64,000 nt of DNA from Micromonospora sp. WMMD1102 (GCF_029626265.1 NZ_JARUBN010000001.1:7505001-7569000), one strand, 5' to 3'; positions 16,769-26,185 are shown, counted from the first letter of the stretch. Program-made: numbers and translations. The notes: generated by a model not told the origin, from the letters alone.

Positions 16769-16803
16769 AGAACCTCCTCCGGTCGGCGACCGGAGGAGGT
16801 TCT
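16769..16803 (-). promoter_or_regulatory. Second hairpin of the rpsF leader
   Basis: A perfect 16-bp stem (16769-16784 with 16788-16803) and only a 3-nt loop. On the mRNA strand both arms are rich in GGAGG/CCTCC. There is no U-tract. It lies in the leader of rpsF, 166 nt before the start codon, and could act as an attenuator, a pause site or a decoy for ribosomes. Confidence 0.7.
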
Positions 16804-16814
16804 TCGACGTAAAG

Positions 16815-16901
16815 CCGCGGGGCGCATCCCGTCCGCATTCTTTGGGTGGGACCTGGGGAGGAACGACCACACCGATGAGTTGGACGGAAGGCGCCCCGCG
16901 G
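16815..16901 (-). ncRNA. Structured 5' leader element of the rpsF operon
   Basis: CCGCGGGGCGC (16815-16825) pairs with GCGCCCCGCGG (16891-16901). After a small internal loop (ATC opposite AAG), CCGTCC (16829-16834) pairs with GGACGG (16882-16887). The 47-nt interior can form a further GGTG/CACC helix (16845-16848 with 16870-16873). The predicted transcript start lies at the very base of this helix. The structure and place suggest an autoregulatory RNA for bS6:bS18, but the known CCG bulge motif could not be confirmed, so a new leader class is also possible. Confidence 0.55.
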
Positions 16902-16906
16902 AGCCT

Positions 16907-16935
16907 ATTGTATTGTCATCTTACGCGATAACAGT
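16907..16935 (-). promoter_or_regulatory. Likely rpsF operon promoter
   Basis: On the minus strand TACAAT (16912-16907) is a good -10 box in an A/T-rich patch that contrasts with its surroundings. A weak -35 candidate, CTGTTA, lies 17 nt upstream. Transcription would begin near 16900, at the base of the leader helix. Confidence 0.55.
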
Positions 16936-17563
16936 CGGTGTTGTGCGTTGAGCGAAAAACGCCCCAATTACTCCTGCCGAGACGCTTACCACACCCACGG
17001 GTGCCGCCGGCGCCGACGGCACGGTCCGGCAAGCGATCGAACCTGGCCGGACAGCGCGCGGCAGGACGGCGGCACCCCCGCCGGGTCGGTCGGGCGGCGG
17101 AGGGTGGCTGCCCGGCGCCGCGTCGCAGCGGCGCCCGGCGCTCCGGGGTCGGCCACATCGGGACCATGCGGCACCCGACCCCACCTCGATCCGCCCGAGG
17201 CGACCCGGCGGGGAAAACCCGGACCGGTGTGACCCCGGCCAGTGGCCTGCGAACCGTCGACCGCGACGCGAACCGGCGGCGGTGGCGACCGCGACGAGCG
17301 CGTCGACCGCAGCGGTGGCGCGGCGGCGTCGGAGCGACAGGGCCACGTCTTCCCTCTTTCCGGCGTGTTCTGTGGATCGATCCGCCTCCGACCCCGAGGT
17401 GAACGAAGCTCACCTGCGCCGGGCGAACGGATCTCACCTGGAGAAACGATCCATCCCCGGGCGGGTGACGCGGACCGCCCCGGGGCCGTACCGCGCCGAG
17501 CTGGCGGCCACGGAGGTGCGCCCGTCCCCGCCCGGTCGGCCGGCGCGACGTAGGCTCGCCTTC
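16936..17563. other. Intergenic region, 628 bp, no gene supported
   Basis: Between the rpsF promoter and the endonuclease IV gene. Several GC-driven open frames exist on both strands, but none shows domains, a sensible start or composition like the neighbours. The last 40 bp presumably carry the nfo ribosome-binding region, although no strong Shine-Dalgarno sequence is seen. Confidence 0.5.
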
Positions 17564-18343
17564 ATGCGTATCGGAGCCCATGTCGACGCGACGGATCCGT
17601 TGGACGAGGCGGCCCTGCGGAAGGCGGACGCGGTCCAGTTCTTCCTCGCCGATCCGCAGAAGGACTGGAAGACCCCGCAGCCCAGGCCCGACGCGGAACG
17701 ACTGCGCGACTCCGAGGTGGACGTCTACATCCACGCGCCGTACGTCATCAACCTCGCCACCACCAACAACCGGATCCGCATCCCCAGCCGGAAGCTGCTG
17801 CTCGGGCACGCCACCGCCGCCGCCGCGGTCGGCGCCAAGGGGCTGATCGTGCACGGCGGGCACGTGAACGCGGGCGACGACATCGCCAAGGGCTTCGACA
17901 ACTGGCGCAAGGCGTTCGCCCAGGCCGCCGAGTCCGGCGGGCACGCCGTACCGGTGCTGATCGAGAACACGGCCGGTGGCGACAACGCCTGCGCCCGCCG
18001 GTTCGACAACCTGGCCCGGCTCTGGGACGCGGTCGGCGAGTACGACGTCGGTTTCTGCCTGGACACCTGCCATGCCCACGCGGGCGGCGAGGACCTGCTG
18101 GACATCGTCGACCGGGTACTCGCGATCACCGGCCGGATCGACCTGATCCACGCCAACGGCTCCAAGGATGCCTTCGACTCCGGCCGGGACCGCCACGAGA
18201 ACCTGGACGGCGGCAGCATCGATCCCGAGCTGGTGGTGGCGGTGGTCCGGGCCGCGGGCGCACCCGCCATCGTCGAGACCCCCGGCGGGGTCGAGGGCCA
18301 GGCCGCGGACATCGCCTACCTGCGTGACCGCGTGGGCCGGTAG
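17564..18343 (+). CDS. nfo: Endonuclease IV (apurinic/apyrimidinic endonuclease)
   Basis: 259 residues from ATG 17564. It has the AP endonuclease family 2 TIM barrel with its zinc ligands: IGAHVD at the start, VYIHAPYVINLAT, GLIVHGGHV, VLIENTAGGDN, GFCLDTCHAHAGG, DLIHANGSKDAFDSGRDRHENLDGG, and PAIVETPG at the end. The enzyme cuts the DNA backbone 5' to abasic sites in base-excision repair. The long open frame upstream is only GC bias. The next gene begins 13 nt after the stop. Confidence 0.93.
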   Translation: MRIGAHVDATDPLDEAALRKADAVQFFLADPQKDWKTPQPRPDAERLRDSEVDVYIHAPYVINLATTNNRIRIPSRKLLLGHATAAAAVGAKGLIVHGGHVNAGDDIAKGFDNWRKAFAQAAESGGHAVPVLIENTAGGDNACARRFDNLARLWDAVGEYDVGFCLDTCHAHAGGEDLLDIVDRVLAITGRIDLIHANGSKDAFDSGRDRHENLDGGSIDPELVVAVVRAAGAPAIVETPGGVEGQAADIAYLRDRVGR

Positions 18344-18356
18344 GACGAGGACCCCG

Positions 18357-20762
18357 ATGTCGACGGACCAGTCGAACGCCAACGAGACCACCCGGTCCGG
18401 CTCGCCGGCCGGGCCCGCCGCGCCGGACGGGACGATGAGCGGGGCTGCCACCACCGGCCCGGCGGCAGTCGAGCCGGCCGGGCCGGGCAACCACAACGGC
18501 GGCCCCGACGCCGCGCAAGCCCCCGGTGCGGGGGAGCGAGCCCCGGACGCCACGCGGACCCCGGACGCCACGCCAGCCCCAGATGCCACGCGAGCTCTGG
18601 AAGCCACGCCAGCCCCGGAGGCCACGCGGGTTCCCGACGCGGAGCAGGCCCCGGACGCCGAGCAGGCCCCCGAGGCCGGAAAGCCGGCGGACGACGGCAC
18701 CGGGGACAGGGCACGGCAGGACGCCGGGAAGCGGGCGGCCGGCGAGGACGCCAAGCCGACCGACGAGACCGCAACGCCTGGCAAGGACGCCGAGACCGGC
18801 ACGGACGACAGGACCGACGACGGCACCAAGACCGGCCTGGAGGCCAAGACCGGCACGGACGCCGAGAAGGAGAAGAGCGGCGGGCAGGGCGAAAGCGGCA
18901 AGGACGCCGGGACGGGCAAGGACACCGCGACGGGCAAGGACGCCGCGACGGGCAAGGACACCGGCGGTGCGGAGCCGGCGAAGCCCACCGACCCGTTCGC
19001 CTCGTTCGGGCCCGCTCCCGAGCTGGTACCGGGTCGCCTCGGCCGGATCGGCCGGGCCGTCGGCCGTCGACTCGTACACGAGTGGACGCTGGCCGGGCTC
19101 GGTGCGCTGGCGCTGGCGGTGCTGATGACCTGGCCGACGCTGCGCTACCCCCGGCACACCCTGCCGCAGGACTACTGGGATCCGACGCTCCAGGCCTGGC
19201 AGGTCGCCTGGTCCGGGCACATCCTGCTGACCAAGCCGGCCCAGCTCTGGCAGAGCAACGCCTTCTTCCCGGAAACCTGGACCTTCGCCTTCTCCGACAC
19301 CCTTCTCGGGTACGCCCCGGCGGGCATGCTCGGCCAGGGTCCGGAAGCGGCGATCCTGCGTTACAACATCCTCTTCGTACTGGCCCACGCGCTCGCCGCC
19401 GTCGGGGCGTACGCACTGGTGCGGCAGCTCGGTGCGGGACGGATCGGTGCGGCAGTGGCCGGGATCGGCTTCGCGTACGCGCCGTGGCTGCTCGGCCAGG
19501 CCGGTCACCTGCACGTGATCTCCAACGGCGGTATCCCGCTCGCCCTGGCCATGCTGGCCCGGGGGCACGGCTGGTCGCTGCGGCACGGTTACCGGCCGGA
19601 GCGTCGACGATCCGGCTGGGCACTGGCCGGCTGGCTGGTCGCCGCCTGGCAGCTCAGCCTCGGCTTCGGCATCGGGCTCGTCTTCGCGTACGTGCTGGGT
19701 CTGATCGCGGTCGTGGTGCTGCTGAGCTGGCTGGTCCGGCGGATCCTGCGCCGGCCCCGCCAACCGGTCGGGTTCCGGCTGCTGCTGGCGGACTTCTGGG
19801 GCGGCGCCGCCTTCGCCGCCACCGGTGCCCTGCTGGCGATCCCATATTTCAAGGTCGCCGAACTGCACCCCTATGCCCGGCGGACCGCCGAGGAGGTGCA
19901 CAACTACTCGCCGCCGCCGGGTGGCTTCCTGACCGCCCCGCCGGAGTCGCTGATCTGGGGCGACCTGCACGAGCCGGTCCGGGCCGGGTTGCCCGGACTG
20001 CCGGAGACGACCCTGCTGCCCGGGTACGTCCTGCTCGCGCTCGCCGTCGCCGGCCTCTTCTTCTCGATCTGGACGGTACGTCAGCGTCTGCTGCTGCTGG
20101 CGGCCGTACTCGTCGCCGGGGTGCTGGCGTCGGGCACCCGGTTCTTCGGCGGCACCTGGACCTATCTTCCGCTCTTCGAGCACCTGCCCGGCTGGGACGG
20201 CCTGCGTACGCCCGGCCGGCTGATGATCTGGGTCACCCTGCTGCTCGCCGTACTCGCCGCCGGCTCGGTCGGTGCCTTCGCGCGGCGGGCCCGGGAGATC
20301 TCGGCCGTCGAACGGGTGCCGCCCCGGCCCGGCCCGTTCCTCCGGCTGGTCACCCTGCTGCCGATCGTGCTGGTGCTGGTCGAGGGGCTGAACGCGACGC
20401 CGCATCCGGTGGTGCCGGTGCAGCCGCAGTCGATGCGGGTCGCCACCGGCCCGCTCCTGGTGCTTCCGTCGGACCAGAAGACCGACCAGCACGTGATGCT
20501 CTGGTCGACGAGCCGTTTCCAGGACGTCGTCAACGGCGGCAGTGGGTTCACCCCGAGCCGGCTCGCCGAGGTGCGCCAGGCGACGGCGAACTTCCCGGAC
20601 CAGGCGAGCATCGACTACCTGCGGAACATGGGCGTGCGTACCGTGATCGTGCTCCGGGAGCGGGTGGCCGGCACGCCGTTGCAGGCCACCGTCGACCTGC
20701 CGGTGGACAGCCTGGGGATCAGCCGCGAGGACGTCGGGGAGACGGTCGTCTACCGGCTCTGA
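18357..20762 (+). CDS. Polytopic membrane protein with long acidic repeat-rich N-terminus, GT-C-like
   Basis: 801 residues from ATG 18357, 13 nt after nfo. Residues 1-215 are disordered and built from short repeats (PDATxxPDAT, GKDAxTGKD), rich in Asp, Ala, Thr, Glu and Lys. From 240 there are about twelve hydrophobic segments; a first extracytoplasmic loop has LPQDYWDPTLQAWQVAW, with an Asp in the place typical of GT-C glycosyltransferases, and a last soluble part (GSGFTPSRLAEVRQATANFPDQ) resembles the ends of YfhO-like or GT39-like proteins. A role in transferring sugars to cell-surface polymers is inference only. It converges on another membrane glycosyltransferase-like gene. Confidence 0.7.
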   Translation: MSTDQSNANETTRSGSPAGPAAPDGTMSGAATTGPAAVEPAGPGNHNGGPDAAQAPGAGERAPDATRTPDATPAPDATRALEATPAPEATRVPDAEQAPDAEQAPEAGKPADDGTGDRARQDAGKRAAGEDAKPTDETATPGKDAETGTDDRTDDGTKTGLEAKTGTDAEKEKSGGQGESGKDAGTGKDTATGKDAATGKDTGGAEPAKPTDPFASFGPAPELVPGRLGRIGRAVGRRLVHEWTLAGLGALALAVLMTWPTLRYPRHTLPQDYWDPTLQAWQVAWSGHILLTKPAQLWQSNAFFPETWTFAFSDTLLGYAPAGMLGQGPEAAILRYNILFVLAHALAAVGAYALVRQLGAGRIGAAVAGIGFAYAPWLLGQAGHLHVISNGGIPLALAMLARGHGWSLRHGYRPERRRSGWALAGWLVAAWQLSLGFGIGLVFAYVLGLIAVVVLLSWLVRRILRRPRQPVGFRLLLADFWGGAAFAATGALLAIPYFKVAELHPYARRTAEEVHNYSPPPGGFLTAPPESLIWGDLHEPVRAGLPGLPETTLLPGYVLLALAVAGLFFSIWTVRQRLLLLAAVLVAGVLASGTRFFGGTWTYLPLFEHLPGWDGLRTPGRLMIWVTLLLAVLAAGSVGAFARRAREISAVERVPPRPGPFLRLVTLLPIVLVLVEGLNATPHPVVPVQPQSMRVATGPLLVLPSDQKTDQHVMLWSTSRFQDVVNGGSGFTPSRLAEVRQATANFPDQASIDYLRNMGVRTVIVLRERVAGTPLQATVDLPVDSLGISREDVGETVVYRL

Positions 20763-20851
20763 TCCGGCCGGCGGGCGGCTGCCCCGGCGCCGGGTCCCGC
20801 TGTCGAGGGCAGGTCGTGCCGGCCCGCCCGGGGCGCCCGCAACCGCCCCGG

Positions 20852-22354
20852 TCAGGTCGTGGCGGGTGCCGGTTCGGCGGGTGCAGGTCGACCGCGCAGC
20901 CGGTCGAGCCAGGATGCGTCCGGCGCGCCGTCGTAGACGCCGCCGTCCGGGTCGTCGAGGTAGGTGCTCCGGACCGGGTCGTCCTCCGGCCGCAGGATGT
21001 CCCGGACGACGAGTACGCAGAGCACCACGACGGTGGTCAGCCGCAGCGTCGCGGCGAGCACGAACACCCCCTCGGGGAAGACCTGCTTGCCACCGGCGCC
21101 GAGCAGCTCGCCGTAGAAGGCGAGGAAGTAGCCGACCTCCGCGAGCTGCCAGGCGAGGAAGGCACCCCAGCGCGGCCGGGCCAGCACCAGCAGCGGCAGC
21201 AGCCAGAGGTTGAACTGCTGGGACCAGACCTTGCTGAAGATCAGGAACGCCGCGACCATCAGGAAGACCAGCGCGGCCAGCCGGGGGCGGCGCTTGGCGA
21301 AGAGCGCCAGCGCGCCGATGGCCAGGAAGGCGAGGGTGATCAGAGCGTACGAGAGGGTGTTCAGGGTGGGGATGTTGTTGCTGAGCCACTGGAACGGCCC
21401 CTGGTCGCCGGGACTGCCGCTGTTCCACTTGCTGTCCAGGTAGCGGCCGACATACCACAGGGTGCCCCAGTCGACCGCCCGCTCGCTGTTCAGGTCGAAG
21501 AAGCGCCGCCAGTTGTCGGGATAGAGGATCGCTATCGGCAGGTTGACCGCCACGATGGTGGCGACTGCCGTCCCGATCGTCACCAGCATCTCCTTGACCC
21601 GGGCGGTACGCAGCCCGAGCAGGAAGAGTGGCCAGAGCAGGAAGAGCGGCCAGAGTTTCGCCGAGGTGGCCAGTCCGAGCAGGATGCCGGCGGCCAGTGG
21701 TTGTCGTTTCGCCCAGGCGTACATGCCGATCGCGGCGAGTCCGATGGCCAGCAGGTCCCAGTTGACGGTGGCGGTGACCAGCAGCGCGGGGGAGAGGGCG
21801 AAGAGTGCCGCGTCCCACGGCCGGCGGCGGCGCAGGGCCAGGATCATCGCCACGGTGGCCACCGCGAGCGCGCCCAGGACCAGGGCGTTGAGGTTGTAGA
21901 ACCACTGCGCCTGGTTGATGTCGGGCCGGTCCACCCCGATGTTGTGCACCGGCAGGCCGAGCGCGCCCATGAAGTAGCCGGTGACCACCGGGTACTCCAC
22001 CGGGTGGTCCCGGTAGGGCACCTTGCCCTCGTTGAGCCCCTCCGCGTAGTAGAGGGCGAGCACGTCGGTGTAGCAGAACCGGGTGTACTGGACGTTGTTC
22101 TGCCAGGCGCCGTCCTGGCAGGGGGACTTCTGCACCCAGTGCAGGGCCAGGGTCAGGCAGGTCAGCGCGAGCACGATCCGGGCGGCCGTCCAGAACCGGC
22201 CACTGGTCTGGGTGCCCCGACGCTCGACGCCGCTGGCGTGGCTGCCCATCGGGCCACCGATCACCTCGGAGAGCCCTCGGACGAAACCGTCCGACCGGGA
22301 CGGGTGGTCAGTCTGCTCAGGTCCGTCGATGCCTGCCGGCGACTGCGCGCTCAT
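20852..22354 (-). CDS. Membrane mannosyltransferase-like protein (GT87/DUF2029)
   Basis: 500 residues with about ten membrane segments. After a 50-residue cytoplasmic leader and the first membrane helix comes the extracytoplasmic loop CQDGAWQNNVQYTRFCYTDVLALYYAEGLNEGKVPYRDHPVEYPVVTGYFMG, containing the Asp/Glu-rich YxDHPVEYP motif typical of polyprenol-phosphate-mannose-dependent GT-C enzymes. Later parts include VNWDLLAIGLAAIGMYAW, GILLGLATSAKLWPLFLL and FSKVWSQQFNLWLLPLLVLA. A substrate such as lipoglycan or phosphatidylinositol mannoside is plausible but not shown. It may follow the PBP gene on the same strand, although a hairpin separates them. Confidence 0.75.
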   Translation of the reverse strand: MSAQSPAGIDGPEQTDHPSRSDGFVRGLSEVIGGPMGSHASGVERRGTQTSGRFWTAARIVLALTCLTLALHWVQKSPCQDGAWQNNVQYTRFCYTDVLALYYAEGLNEGKVPYRDHPVEYPVVTGYFMGALGLPVHNIGVDRPDINQAQWFYNLNALVLGALAVATVAMILALRRRRPWDAALFALSPALLVTATVNWDLLAIGLAAIGMYAWAKRQPLAAGILLGLATSAKLWPLFLLWPLFLLGLRTARVKEMLVTIGTAVATIVAVNLPIAILYPDNWRRFFDLNSERAVDWGTLWYVGRYLDSKWNSGSPGDQGPFQWLSNNIPTLNTLSYALITLAFLAIGALALFAKRRPRLAALVFLMVAAFLIFSKVWSQQFNLWLLPLLVLARPRWGAFLAWQLAEVGYFLAFYGELLGAGGKQVFPEGVFVLAATLRLTTVVVLCVLVVRDILRPEDDPVRSTYLDDPDGGVYDGAPDASWLDRLRGRPAPAEPAPATT

Positions 22355-22430
22355 GAACAGGCATCCTGCCGTACCGGGTCGGTTTCTGTCCGGCCCGGCC
22401 CTCCCGTGTCGGCGGATGGCGTCGGAAACG

Positions 22431-22467
22431 GGCCGGCGGCCGGGTCACCAGGACCCGGCCGCCGGCC
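22431..22467 (-). terminator. Hairpin after the penicillin-binding protein gene
   Basis: A perfect 16-bp stem (22431-22446 with 22452-22467), 5-nt loop, 39 nt past the PBP stop on the minus strand. No U-tract follows. Confidence 0.65.
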
Positions 22468-22505
22468 GTACAGGCACTCGGTGCGCTGCGGTGCGAGGCG
22501 AATGG

Positions 22506-25409
22506 CTAACCTCCGCCGCCACCACCGTCAGGATTTTCCGGAGTGTCCGGACCGCCGCCGCCCGGACCACCGCCGCCTGGACCGCCGCCGCCCGGGCCAC
22601 CACCGCCACCACAGATCAGCGGCGGCGGGTTCGGGCCCTGGCAGAGCGGGTTGTCGCCGGGGTTGCCGCCGCCGGGGTTGCCGCCGCCCGGGTTCGGCGG
22701 GACCGGCGGAGGCGTCGGCTTCTCCTTGCCGTTGCCGGCCTCCTTGTCGCCGATTTCCTTGGAGTCCGGCAGGGAGAGCGCCTCCTTGCCCTTGAGCACG
22801 TCGCTCATGTACTTCTGCCAGATCTCGGCCGGCAGCCCGCTACCACCGATGTTGTCGCCGCCCTTGGTCTTGATCTGCGGCGCCTTCGGGTCCTTGCTGC
22901 CGACCCAGACCGCGGTGGCGACCTGCGGGGTGTAGCCGACCATCCAGGCGTGCGCGTTGTCCTTGGTCTGGTTGTATTCCCAGGTGCCGGTCTTGCCGGC
23001 CTCCTCGCGGCCCTCGAGGTTGCCGTTGTTCGCCTTGGGAATGTTCTTCAGCACCGAGGTGACCTCGTCGGCCACGTCCTTCGGGATGCGCTGCTTCGGG
23101 TCGGCCTTGGCCCCGCCGATCTTCTTCCACTGACCGGTCTCCGGGTCCTGCTGCTCGATCAGCTCGATGAAGTGGGCCTTGTTGTAGACGCCGCCGTTGG
23201 CCAGCGTGGCCAGCCCGTTGGCGTGGTCGAGCACGGTGATCGGGTACTGCCCGTACGCCAACATGTTGAAGAACGGGTCCGGGGCCAGGTTCTCCGGCTT
23301 CTCCTTGGTCAGGTCGTGCCACTTCGGCGGGATGTCCCTGGTTTCCCACATGGTCCGGACGCCGGCCTGCCGGGCCATCGACAGCACCTTGTCCGCGCCG
23401 ATCTTCTCCGTGATGTGGTAGAAGGGCACGTTGTAGGACTTGATCGTGGATTCCTTCAGCGTGCAGGCCTGGTCGCAGGTCTTCGTCACGTCCCGGCCGG
23501 CGTTCTGCACCTTGATCTTGGTGCCCTTGACCGTGAAGGGCCGGGCGTCCCAGATCGAGTCGATCGAGATGCCCTCGTTGATCGCCGCCGCCAGGGTGTA
23601 GACCTTGAAGCTCGAACCCGGCGGGTGGCCGCCGCTGAGCACACCGGCGGAGTCGGTGTTCAGGCCGGCGTAGTCGTAGTCCGCCCCGCTGTCACCGCCG
23701 TAGTAGGCGAGCACCTTGCCGGTCTTCGGCTCGACCGAGACCAGTGCGGCCATCAGGTTCTTGCGTTCGTCGTAGATCGGCGAGCCCTTCTTGCGCTGCG
23801 CCGCGTTCTCCGCTTCCGCCTGCATCTTCCAGTTGATCGTGGTCTTGATCTTGTAGCCGCCGTCCCGGAGCGCGGTGGAGCAGTCGACCTTGCCCGGTGG
23901 CGGCGCCCCCATCGTGCAGAGGCCACGCTCCGCCATCTCCGCCTTGACGTAGTTCACCACGTTGCCCCGCGGGGTCTTGACCCCGAAAGCCTCGTTGGCG
24001 CTCTTCCGCTTCTGCACCTTCGGATAGGTCTGCTTGGCCCGCTCCTCCGGGCTCAACCACTTCTTCTCGACCATGCCGTTGAGCACGTACTCCCAGCGGG
24101 CCTTGGCCTCCTCCGGGTTGTCCGCCGGGTCGAAGCCCTTGTGCCCGGTCGAGGTGTCCACCTGCGGCTGCTTGATCACCGCCGCCAGCACCGCGCCCTC
24201 GGACACGGTCAGCTTGGCGGCCGACTTGTTGAAGTAGGTCTGTGCGGCGATCTCGATGCCGTACGCGCCCCGGCCGAAGTAGATCGTGTTGAGGTAGTGC
24301 TGCATGATCTCGTTCTTGCTGAACTTCTCGTTCAGCTTGGAGGCGAGGATCGCCTCCTTGGCCTTGCGCTGGTAGCTGTCGTCCTGGAGGTTCTCGTACG
24401 CGTTCCGGGCGTACTGCTGGGTGATGGTCGAGGCACCCTGCTTGCTGCCCCCGGTGAAGTTGTTCCAGGCGGCCCGGGCGATGCCGACGTAGTCCACCCC
24501 GTCGTGCTCGTAGAACTTGCGGTCCTCGGCCGAGGCGACCGCCCGCTGGACGTAGTCCGGGATCTGCTTGATCGTGACGATCTGCCGAGCCTCTTCACCC
24601 AGCTTGGCGATCGGGTTCTTCCCGTCGGCGGCGTAGATGGTGGTCGCCAGCGGCAGCGGGAGCTGGTCGGGCATCGGGACGTTCGTCGAGTAGTAGGTCG
24701 CGGCGACCACGCCGCCGCCGGCCAGCATGATGAAGACGGCGAACGCGGCGATCAGCATGTTGACCCGCTTGCGCTTCTTGGCCCGCTTCTGCGCCGCCGG
24801 ATCGAGGTCACCGCCGCCCCGGCGCCCGCGCCGGCCGCCGGGGCCGTCCGGGTCGTCCGGTCCGCCCGGACCGGCCGGCGAGACCGGTACGACGGCGCGG
24901 CCGACCCGGGCCCGACCGGCGGCACCGTTCGCGCCGCCGCCACTGACCGAGGCGGTGCCGACGCTGGCCCGACCGGCGGAGGCCCGGCCTGCGCCGTAAC
25001 CGCCACCCGAGCCGGGTGCCTCGGGCACCGACGCGCTGCCGACACCTGCCCGGCCGCCGACCCGGGCCCGCCCGGGGGATGCCGAGCCGACCGAAGCCGA
25101 GCCGACCGAGGCCGAGCCGGAGGCGGGCGACACCGGTGCGGCCCAACCGCCGCCGCCGGAGTCCCGCCCCGGCGGCGTGGCCCGGCCGGCCGAGCCCCGG
25201 CCGCTGACGCTGGCCCGGGCCGACGTGCCGCCGGCCCGGCCGTTGTTGGCGGGCCAGCCGCCACGGTCGCCGTCGGACGAGCGGCGAGCGGCTCCCGGGT
25301 CGTCCCAGGACGGGCGCTGGTATGCATCGTCCGCTGGTCCGTGGTCGCCGTTCGCGCCCGGGTACTGGGCCCGACCGCGCGCGGAACTAGGATCGCCGTA
25401 CGAGTTCAT
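22506..25409 (-). CDS. Bifunctional class A penicillin-binding protein
   Basis: 967 residues. A disordered Ser/Gly/Arg-rich cytoplasmic leader (1-225) is followed by one membrane helix (MLIAAFAVFIMLAGGGVVAA). The glycosyltransferase domain has EDRKFYEHDGVD with the catalytic Glu, ASTITQQYARN, and later EAILASKLNEKFSKNEIMQHYLNTIYFGRGAYGIEIAA. The transpeptidase domain has SSFK (catalytic Ser and Lys), SYN and KTG motifs. The tail is Pro/Gly-rich. It polymerises and cross-links peptidoglycan at the outer face. The leader consists of repeated VGSASVGSASV-like stretches. It resembles mycobacterial PonA-type enzymes, but no PASTA domain is seen at the end. Confidence 0.95.
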   Translation of the reverse strand: MNSYGDPSSARGRAQYPGANGDHGPADDAYQRPSWDDPGAARRSSDGDRGGWPANNGRAGGTSARASVSGRGSAGRATPPGRDSGGGGWAAPVSPASGSASVGSASVGSASPGRARVGGRAGVGSASVPEAPGSGGGYGAGRASAGRASVGTASVSGGGANGAAGRARVGRAVVPVSPAGPGGPDDPDGPGGRRGRRGGGDLDPAAQKRAKKRKRVNMLIAAFAVFIMLAGGGVVAATYYSTNVPMPDQLPLPLATTIYAADGKNPIAKLGEEARQIVTIKQIPDYVQRAVASAEDRKFYEHDGVDYVGIARAAWNNFTGGSKQGASTITQQYARNAYENLQDDSYQRKAKEAILASKLNEKFSKNEIMQHYLNTIYFGRGAYGIEIAAQTYFNKSAAKLTVSEGAVLAAVIKQPQVDTSTGHKGFDPADNPEEAKARWEYVLNGMVEKKWLSPEERAKQTYPKVQKRKSANEAFGVKTPRGNVVNYVKAEMAERGLCTMGAPPPGKVDCSTALRDGGYKIKTTINWKMQAEAENAAQRKKGSPIYDERKNLMAALVSVEPKTGKVLAYYGGDSGADYDYAGLNTDSAGVLSGGHPPGSSFKVYTLAAAINEGISIDSIWDARPFTVKGTKIKVQNAGRDVTKTCDQACTLKESTIKSYNVPFYHITEKIGADKVLSMARQAGVRTMWETRDIPPKWHDLTKEKPENLAPDPFFNMLAYGQYPITVLDHANGLATLANGGVYNKAHFIELIEQQDPETGQWKKIGGAKADPKQRIPKDVADEVTSVLKNIPKANNGNLEGREEAGKTGTWEYNQTKDNAHAWMVGYTPQVATAVWVGSKDPKAPQIKTKGGDNIGGSGLPAEIWQKYMSDVLKGKEALSLPDSKEIGDKEAGNGKEKPTPPPVPPNPGGGNPGGGNPGDNPLCQGPNPPPLICGGGGGPGGGGPGGGGPGGGGPDTPENPDGGGGGG

Positions 25410-25609
25410 TCGTCACACCCTGCCGGTCGCGGTGATGGCCATGCGCGCCACCACCGGGTTGCCGTGAGTTGGAACACGCTTCACCCGGGATCGGTTATGC
25501 CGCTCCACGGATGATGCAACTTCAGGAAAAACCGGACTTATCCGGTTTCCTGGATAAGACTCGTCCCGCCGGCGGAGCAAGATCCCGTAGCCCGGGGAAC
25601 GAGTCGAGG

Positions 25610-26077
25610 TCACCGGCGCGCCTCACGCCTTCGTCTGCCGGAGGTGCCCGTCGACGCGGCCACGGCCGCACCGGCGGCCGGCTCGGCGGCGCCGACACCC
25701 TCGTCGGCGGCGAGGCCGTCCCGGCCGAGCAGGAACTGCTCGACGAGATGGTTCCAGTCGCAGCCGCGGCACACCTCCACCACGTACACCTGGAACTCAC
25801 GCAGGGTCATCGCCAGCACCGACAACTCCGCTCGGGTGCGGGCCTGACCGGCCGACTGCTTGAGTTCATCGCCGTAAATGTAGTGGACGTGGGTCAGATT
25901 TTCCCGCCGGCATACCGGACAGAGCGTCTCGGTCGGCTCGCCGTGGAATCGGGCGGCGTTCTTGAGGTAGGGCGAGGCGTCGCACACTTCGTACGTCCCC
26001 ACCCGGCCCGAATGCACCTCACGCAGCACCGCTCGCTTCTGTAGCGAGTAGTCGACGACCTGGCGCTGCGAACGCAT
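25610..26077 (-). CDS. DUF5318-like zinc-ribbon protein
   Basis: 155 residues starting MRSQRQVVDYSLQKRAVLREVHSGRVGTYEVCDASPYL. It has CPVCRRENLTHVHYIYGD and a later VEVCRGCDWNHLVEQFLLG, giving two Cys pairs that could hold a metal, as in the actinobacterial DUF5318 family. The function is unknown; family members are typically beside the class A PBP gene, as here. The last 30 residues are Ala-rich and basic and look disordered. It is divergent from the PadR-ino1 pair. Confidence 0.85.
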   Translation of the reverse strand: MRSQRQVVDYSLQKRAVLREVHSGRVGTYEVCDASPYLKNAARFHGEPTETLCPVCRRENLTHVHYIYGDELKQSAGQARTRAELSVLAMTLREFQVYVVEVCRGCDWNHLVEQFLLGRDGLAADEGVGAAEPAAGAAVAASTGTSGRRRREARR

Positions 26078-26155
26078 GGGCAGAAGAGTACTGGCTCCGG
26101 CCGGACGAGGCGACTCTCGTCACTGAATGTGATCAAGCCTGTGCCGTACGGGGGT

Positions 26156-26184
26156 TTGCCTCGTCGGCCCGGAGGGTCTACGGT
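26156..26184 (+). promoter_or_regulatory. Promoter of padR-ino1
   Basis: TTGCCT (26156-26161) and TACGGT (26179-26184) are separated by exactly 17 bp, giving a believable vegetative promoter. The operator palindrome starts 1 bp after the -10 box, so a bound repressor would cover the transcription start. Confidence 0.65.
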
Positions 26185-26185
26185 G

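Noticed and set aside
16815..16901. tRNA or 4.5S-type RNA gene
   Set aside because: The helix has neither a tRNA cloverleaf nor the SRP tip motif; its location fits an mRNA leader better.
16921..17346. A 141-codon minus-strand frame in the gap before nfo
   Set aside because: Arg/Pro/Gly-rich without domains, and the region has equally open frames on the other strand.
18126..21905. A 1259-codon minus-strand frame opposite the membrane protein gene
   Set aside because: Antisense shadow; the plus strand has clear membrane segments, and the frame also runs over the GT87-like gene in another phase.
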